Shown: positions 59,527-64,000 of the stretch, one piece after another | How the letters are laid out: each line of letters begins with the position of its first letter | Position numbering within the stretch: the first letter of the stretch is position 1 | NCBI GenBank assembly: GCA_040755915.1 | Contig: JBFLWM010000025.1 | Span: 24,376-88,375, forward strand | Length of the DNA stretch: 64,000 nt | Source: Sulfurivermis sp040755915 | GTDB taxonomy: Bacteria > Pseudomonadota > Gammaproteobacteria > Thiohalomonadales > Thiohalomonadaceae | Reading direction: 5' to 3' | Made by a program: the position numbers and the translations under genes | Notes under the pieces: model-generated | Told to the model about the DNA's origin: nothing | The model's input: only the letters and a program-made list of their open reading frames with translations | The model's database searches: none

Positions 59527-60708
59527 TCAGATGTTGACGAACTCGCGCCGCGCTTCCAGCACCTTCACCAGATAACGCCTCGTTTCGTCGCGCGGATGCT
59601 CGTCGCGCAGGCGACGGTACACCTCCGCCGGCGGCAGGGCGTTGATCACGTCAGGCGCCTTGGCGCGATCCGGCGAGAACATGTTGAACACGTTGCCGGC
59701 ACCGCCGTTGTAGGCGGCAATGGTGCAGTATTCACGGGTGAGCGGATGCTCGATGCGTCCCAGGTAGCGCTGCTCGAGGATATTGAGATAGGCCGTGCCC
59801 AGCTCGATGTTGTGGTCCGCATCGAACAGGTAGTCCTTGCTCGGCGTGTGGTCGTGGCCCTTCACCATCGTATAGGCGTCACGGCCGCCGGTTTCCGGCA
59901 CCAGCTGCATCAGGCCGTAGGCAGGTGCACTGCTCACCGCAAAGGGATTGAAGCTGCTCTCGGTCTTCATCACCGCATAGATCAGGCTCTTGCTCACGCC
60001 GAACTGCTTGGCGTATTTGTCGACGCTGGCGGCGTAGCGCTGGGCCTGGCGATTCTCGTAATCGCTCACCATCGTGATCTGCACGTAGTGCACCTTCCTG
60101 CTGCCCTGCTCGGTGTCCACCATGCGCGTCTGCCGTGCCGTGCGCAGCAGATGGTCGGCGTAGCTTTCCGCCAGCGCCGGCGTGTCAATGACACGGCCAC
60201 GCTCGTCCACCACCAGGCCGTGCAGATAGGGCTTGCCGGACAGTGCCACGCTCTTGTCGGAATACAGATCCACTGCGCGCGGATCGTCCGGCGTCAGCAG
60301 GGTAGTGACGATGGCACTCTTCAGGCTTTGCGCCGGCTGGGTTGGGTCCAGCGTCTCCACCGTCACCAGGCCGCGATCGAATTGCACGATGGCGCGGCTC
60401 ATGTAGTTCTGAGTGTACTTGACGTAGCGCTTGTTGCTCGGGGTGACCGCCTCCTTCCTGCCCCACTGGGTGCCGGCCTTGCCGGAGAGGAAATCCACCA
60501 GCTTCTGGTAGTCGCGCCGCGCCGCCTGCAGATCACGCACCAGCTGCACCGGATTCTGCTTGTAACTGGTGGCCTTGTACCTGGCCAGATTAGCGGCAGC
60601 GTCGCGCGGGTCGCCGCTGGTGGCGATGCGTACGACGTCGTAGGTGGAACAGGCGCCGAGGGTGGTGATGGCGCAGAGAATGACAAAGGAATTGCGCAAA
60701 GTACTCAT
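59527..60708 (-). CDS. Lytic transglycosylase lipoprotein (MltC-like)
   Basis: 393 residues with lipobox TLGACS (Cys near 20). N-terminal DUF3393-type region (about 25-190) and a C-terminal SLT domain: KTESSFNPFAVSSAPAYGLMQLVPETGG (catalytic Glu near 243) and IAAYNGGAGNV. It cleaves peptidoglycan and converges with the DUF882 gene. ATG 60708 is chosen because it opens directly into the lipoprotein signal. Confidence 0.88.
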   Translation of the reverse strand: MSTLRNSFVILCAITTLGACSTYDVVRIATSGDPRDAAANLARYKATSYKQNPVQLVRDLQAARRDYQKLVDFLSGKAGTQWGRKEAVTPSNKRYVKYTQNYMSRAIVQFDRGLVTVETLDPTQPAQSLKSAIVTTLLTPDDPRAVDLYSDKSVALSGKPYLHGLVVDERGRVIDTPALAESYADHLLRTARQTRMVDTEQGSRKVHYVQITMVSDYENRQAQRYAASVDKYAKQFGVSKSLIYAVMKTESSFNPFAVSSAPAYGLMQLVPETGGRDAYTMVKGHDHTPSKDYLFDADHNIELGTAYLNILEQRYLGRIEHPLTREYCTIAAYNGGAGNVFNMFSPDRAKAPDVINALPPAEVYRRLRDEHPRDETRRYLVKVLEARREFVNI

Positions 60709-60837
60709 GGCAGACAAGGATACCCCACGAAGGTGCAGCGGCAATACCCTTTTGTAGGCGCCAGCTTCACAGCATGGCGCGATGGGTTCATCATGATTCG
60801 ACAAGCTTGAAGTGTGTTTCTTGCCGGGAGGCAGATG

Positions 60838-61749
60838 ATGCAGCGGAGTATTTTTCTCATTCTGATTCTGGCCGGGATGCAGCTTCCGGTCCTGGCGGCA
60901 CCCTCAGACGGGATTCTGCGGGTGCTGAGCGCCCGTGAGCAGCGGCTGCAGCGGGATATCCCCATGTGCAATCGCGGGGTGGCGCTGGCAGAGCAGACGT
61001 TGCGTGATGCGGAAAGCGCCTTGCGTCTGTCGCTCAGCAGCAAGGACCGCGCCGCCGAGGCCTTGGCGCGTGAGGCGGTGGCGGTGAGCCGTGGAAACTA
61101 TAACGATTACCGCGAATTGTGTGCCGGCCTCGATCAGGACCTGCAGCGGGCCCGCAGGAGTCTGACGCTGGCGCGGCGCCTGCTGGAACGCGACCCCGGC
61201 CAGCCGATCGGTGCCGCCGTCATCGAGCAGCGGGGCCAGGTGGAACGCAGCAACCCCGAGAGCGCCTGGGCGCCGCTGGCGGCCGACAGTGCGACACCGT
61301 TGCGCTCCGGCGACCGCCTGCGCACCGGCCCCGGCGGCGGCGCCGAATTCATGTTGCAGGACGGTGCCACCGCGGCACAGATCGCCGCCGATACCGAGGT
61401 GCAACTGACGCTGGACGATCTGGGCAATGCGGTGGTGGATATCAGCCGTGGCGCGTTCTATGCGGCAGTGACGCCGCTGCTGACGCGCATGAAGCGCATG
61501 GAGGTGCGTACCCCGACCGCGGTCCTTGCAGTACGTGGTACCCGCTTTGCGGTACGGCAGGCGCCGGACGGCAGCACCGAGCTGCTGGTGTTGGAGGGCG
61601 TGGTGGAGGCAACGCCGGCGGATGGCGGCAGTGCCGTGATGGTCGGGGCCGGGCAGCGGCTGCTCATGCGGCAGGGCGAGCCGCTTGCCGTGGTCGTCAT
61701 TGACTGGAATACCACCCGGCGCTGGTGGCGCGAGGAGGCGGCGGAATGA
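60838..61749 (+). CDS. FecR-domain exported protein
   Basis: 303 residues with a signal peptide (about 1-18). A helical region (about 20-120, two cysteines in MCNRGVALAEQ and ELCAGLDQD) precedes a FecR domain (about 125-260: PLRSGDRLRTGPGGGAEFMLQDG, RTPTAVLAVRGTRFAVRQ). GGGAGG is six bases before ATG 60838. It starts a three-gene coupled cluster; no sigma factor is present. Confidence 0.82.
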   Translation: MQRSIFLILILAGMQLPVLAAPSDGILRVLSAREQRLQRDIPMCNRGVALAEQTLRDAESALRLSLSSKDRAAEALAREAVAVSRGNYNDYRELCAGLDQDLQRARRSLTLARRLLERDPGQPIGAAVIEQRGQVERSNPESAWAPLAADSATPLRSGDRLRTGPGGGAEFMLQDGATAAQIAADTEVQLTLDDLGNAVVDISRGAFYAAVTPLLTRMKRMEVRTPTAVLAVRGTRFAVRQAPDGSTELLVLEGVVEATPADGGSAVMVGAGQRLLMRQGEPLAVVVIDWNTTRRWWREEAAE

Positions 61750-62738
61750 CGGTGCTGCGTTATGGTGTGGTCGCTTTGCTGCTGCTGGGCGGGCCGTGGC
61801 TTGCGCAGGCCGACTGGTGGATCGCCTATTCCCCTGTAATCGTCAAATACACCGGCCAGTCCACCTATTGCTGCTTTCCCACCAAGGCGGCCTGCGAGGC
61901 GGCACGCGCGCAGAAGCTGCAGCCGAACGACTCCATCGGCTGCTTCGGTTATGACAGTCCCAGTGTCAAGCAGCAGAGTGGCGGACAGAGCAAGCAGTCT
62001 GCCGCGCAGCAGGCCAAGGCGGCTGCCGACGCGCAGGCGCAGAAGGAGGCGCAGCTCAAGCTGCAGGAGCAGAAGTTCCGTGAGGCGATGCAAGGTACGC
62101 TGCAAGAGTTCAAGGGGCTGGATTCAGGTGGTGGCTCCGGCGGCCTGACTCTGAAACCGGTGCCGTCTGCCGGTGGTGATGCACTGGGGCAGTTGCGGGG
62201 CAGTGCCGCCTGGAGCGATGCGGCGACGCGGGCCAAGACCGACGAGGAGGCACGGACCAAGGCCGAGCTGGGGGCGCAGGGGGCAGGCGGTCTCAAGGGG
62301 CCGGACCACGCCGGCAAGGTACCGGAACCGCCGGCGCCGACGCCGGTGGAGGTGCAGCGGCAATTTGTCACGCTGCTGTCCGAACGCAAGCAGGTGAACC
62401 GGCAGCAGACTCAGCAGGCCGAACAGCAGATACGGACGCTGGAGCAGAAACTCCAGGCCAGCGAGGAGGAGGCAGCGCGCCAGGAACGTGAACTGGCCGG
62501 CCTGAAATTGAAGGAAGCTCCCGCCGCTCAGCCGCAGGAAAGCGATGCGCAACGTCGTGCACGCGAGGCGCTGGAGCGGGCCAGGGCCGAGCAGCAGAAG
62601 CTGAAGCAGGAACTGGAGCGGCGGCGGCGCGAGCGCGAGCAACTGGCGCAGGATGAACAGCGTCTGCAGCAACTCGAATCTCAATATCAGGCCGATCCGC
62701 AGCGGGCCGGCGCATTGATGGGGCAATTGGGGCGTTAG
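61746..62738 (+). CDS. Exported protein with long charged coiled coil
   Basis: 330 residues with a signal peptide (about 1-21), then a cysteine-bearing domain (YTGQSTYCCFPTKAACEAA and DSIGCFGYD), Gln/Ala-rich helices and a final coiled coil (about 215-325, rich in Glu, Arg and Gln). No family known. The start overlaps the FecR stop (ATGA). Confidence 0.75.
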   Translation: MTVLRYGVVALLLLGGPWLAQADWWIAYSPVIVKYTGQSTYCCFPTKAACEAARAQKLQPNDSIGCFGYDSPSVKQQSGGQSKQSAAQQAKAAADAQAQKEAQLKLQEQKFREAMQGTLQEFKGLDSGGGSGGLTLKPVPSAGGDALGQLRGSAAWSDAATRAKTDEEARTKAELGAQGAGGLKGPDHAGKVPEPPAPTPVEVQRQFVTLLSERKQVNRQQTQQAEQQIRTLEQKLQASEEEAARQERELAGLKLKEAPAAQPQESDAQRRAREALERARAEQQKLKQELERRRREREQLAQDEQRLQQLESQYQADPQRAGALMGQLGR

Positions 62739-62748
62739 GGGGAGAAAC

Positions 62749-64000
62749 ATGAAACTCGGTACGGTGTGGCTGGTCGGCGTGTTGCTGGTGGTGTCGATGT
62801 CATCCTGGGCGCAGGACGTGTCGGAAGAGGCGCGCCGCTATATGGTGCGCGGGCGCACCGCCATCGAGATGGCCAAGACGATGGATGATCTGCGCTATGC
62901 GGTGAAGGAACTGGAGCAGGCCGCACGGCTGGCGCCGCAGTGGGCGGACCCCCATTTCAATCTCGGCGTGGTGCAGGAAAAGCTGGGCAATACGGCAGGC
63001 GCCATCGCCAGCTTCAGGCGCTACCTCGAACTGGCGCCGGAGGCGGTCGATGCCGCCAAGGTGCGCGACAAGATCATCGCCCTCGAATACATGCAGGAGC
63101 GAACCGCGCAGGCCCAGTCGCTGTCGGGTAACTGGAGCGGGTATGCGGTGCGTGTGGAGGGTGACCGCTTTACGGCCGAAGGGAGCAGCCGACCGGCTCC
63201 GGTGCAGGTGATCTTTCATGGCGGCTTTCTGCTCGGCGATATGGCTCAGCAACCGGAGCTGCCGGATACGGTGCATCGCTTCGAGGGGCAGATTGCGGGG
63301 GCGGTCATCAAGGGCATCGTCACCCGTGAGGCCTTCATCGAAGGGCGTTCCGGTTGCGAGATTCCAAAGGAGCGCAGCGAGTTCACCGGCAAGGTGAATG
63401 ATGAAGGGACCCAGATGGTGCTGAAATTTCCGCGCACCATCTACAAAGCCGAATGGACCGGTGTATTTTGGGGCCTGGAGAACTGCACGGCAGTGAATGC
63501 GAAGGAAACACAGCAGGCCGAACTGGTACTGGCGGTGGCATTGCCGGCGGGTGGCGTGGGCATGGAATTGCAATTCGATACGGCTGACACCCTGCCGGTA
63601 GTGGTGCGTACCTTCCCCGCCGGGCCGGCCGAGCAGGCGGGCGTACACGCCGGCGATCGGATTCTGGCCGTCGATGGCCAGACCGTGCGTGGTCTGCGCA
63701 ATGTCGAGGTGATCAAGCGGCTGCGTGGTGAGCCTGGCACCTCAGTGGCGGTGCGTATCGAGCGCAACGGCATGCCGGAAGAACTGACGCTGACACGTGC
63801 CGATCTGGCGGCCATGGTTGCACCACAGCAGGCCGCCGCCGGTGCCACCGGTGCGAAGAAAGGCGTGTCGGCCACCTCCTCCGCCTGCTTCATCGCTACC
63901 GCCGCCTACGGCTCGCCGTTCGAGGAGCATGTGGCGACGCTGCGCGAGTTCCGCGACCGGCATCTGCTGACCAACGCGCCGGGACGCTGGTTTGTCGCGC
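62749..64000 (+). CDS. Exported TPR-PDZ protein with CFI-box C-terminus, cut by the window
   Basis: At least 417 residues. Signal peptide (about 1-21), TPR-like repeats (about 45-105, DPHFNLGVVQEKLGNTAGAIASFRRYLELAP), a beta domain, a PDZ domain (about 265-350, FPAGPAEQAGVHAGDRILAVDGQTV) and CFIATAAYGSPFEEHVATLREFRDRHL near 381-407. The last part is the CFI-box found at the C-terminus of many large surface or exported proteins. GGGGGAG precedes ATG 62749; the end lies outside the window. Confidence 0.82.
   Translation, partial: MKLGTVWLVGVLLVVSMSSWAQDVSEEARRYMVRGRTAIEMAKTMDDLRYAVKELEQAARLAPQWADPHFNLGVVQEKLGNTAGAIASFRRYLELAPEAVDAAKVRDKIIALEYMQERTAQAQSLSGNWSGYAVRVEGDRFTAEGSSRPAPVQVIFHGGFLLGDMAQQPELPDTVHRFEGQIAGAVIKGIVTREAFIEGRSGCEIPKERSEFTGKVNDEGTQMVLKFPRTIYKAEWTGVFWGLENCTAVNAKETQQAELVLAVALPAGGVGMELQFDTADTLPVVVRTFPAGPAEQAGVHAGDRILAVDGQTVRGLRNVEVIKRLRGEPGTSVAVRIERNGMPEELTLTRADLAAMVAPQQAAAGATGAKKGVSATSSACFIATAAYGSPFEEHVATLREFRDRHLLTNAPGRWFVA

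Overview
The window comes from a GC-rich gammaproteobacterial-type genome that looks like a sulfur oxidiser. The evidence is a flavocytochrome c sulfide dehydrogenase pair (fccAB), a QmoAB-HdrCB electron-transfer cluster, a YeeE/YedE-type sulfur transporter with a TusA-like carrier, a CbbQ/CbbO pair, rhodaneses, sulfite-exporter-family permeases and a periplasmic type II DMSO-reductase-family molybdoenzyme. There are no phage genes, transposase genes, tRNA, rRNA or CRISPR arrays. Species cannot be fixed from this sequence alone; a Chromatiales-like lineage is an inference.

Layout. 1-444 holds the end of a methyltransferase. 614-2518 is fccAB, followed by hdrB, hdrC, qmoB and qmoA (2847-7931), all on the minus strand. 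A roughly 310-base divergent region leads into cbbQ-cbbO (8243-11176). Two c-di-GMP enzymes (11191-14914) follow; the second sits directly behind a TusA-like gene and a YeeE/YedE transporter. 16548-20040 carries a small protein with an HxxxH motif resembling half of sulfur oxygenase reductase, a cysteine desulfurase, a secreted protein and a trans-sulfuration enzyme.

The most striking block is 20047-29710, eleven minus-strand genes in one probable transcription unit. It contains a TauE-type permease, three paralogues of a small D/N-PPG-x-RC family, a secreted small protein, a TlpA-like thioredoxin, a periplasmic rhodanese, the alpha, beta and gamma subunits of a type II molybdoenzyme (gamma is an ethylbenzene-dehydrogenase-like domain fused to a cytochrome c domain), and a class II glutamine amidotransferase. 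Its promoter carries ATTCAA-N8-TTGAAT. The same dyad lies in the promoter of an ArsR-rhodanese regulator at 48686-49342, so a sulfur-responsive regulon is a reasonable hypothesis.

29984-37548 holds a DsrE-like gene and a MoxR/BatABD operon. 37661-45545 is an accessory island: a ParDE-type toxin-antitoxin pair, an HTH protein, a Fic protein behind a palindrome-rich promoter, a type I-like modification-restriction pair in which HsdM carries a nuclease-like N-terminus, and a CPCC protein. 45634-53444 holds a methyltransferase, thioredoxins, a secreted hydrolase, the ArsR-rhodanese gene and small conserved proteins. 53467-64000 is envelope-related: two FecR-domain proteins, a SPOR protein, an L,D-transpeptidase, a DUF882 peptidase, a lytic transglycosylase and an exported FecR / coiled-coil / TPR-PDZ-CFI-box cluster that runs off the end.

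The chromosome is rich in intergenic palindromic and MITE-like repeats. Several lie within or next to coding sequence (gamma subunit N-terminus, DUF58 C-terminus, batD start and interior).
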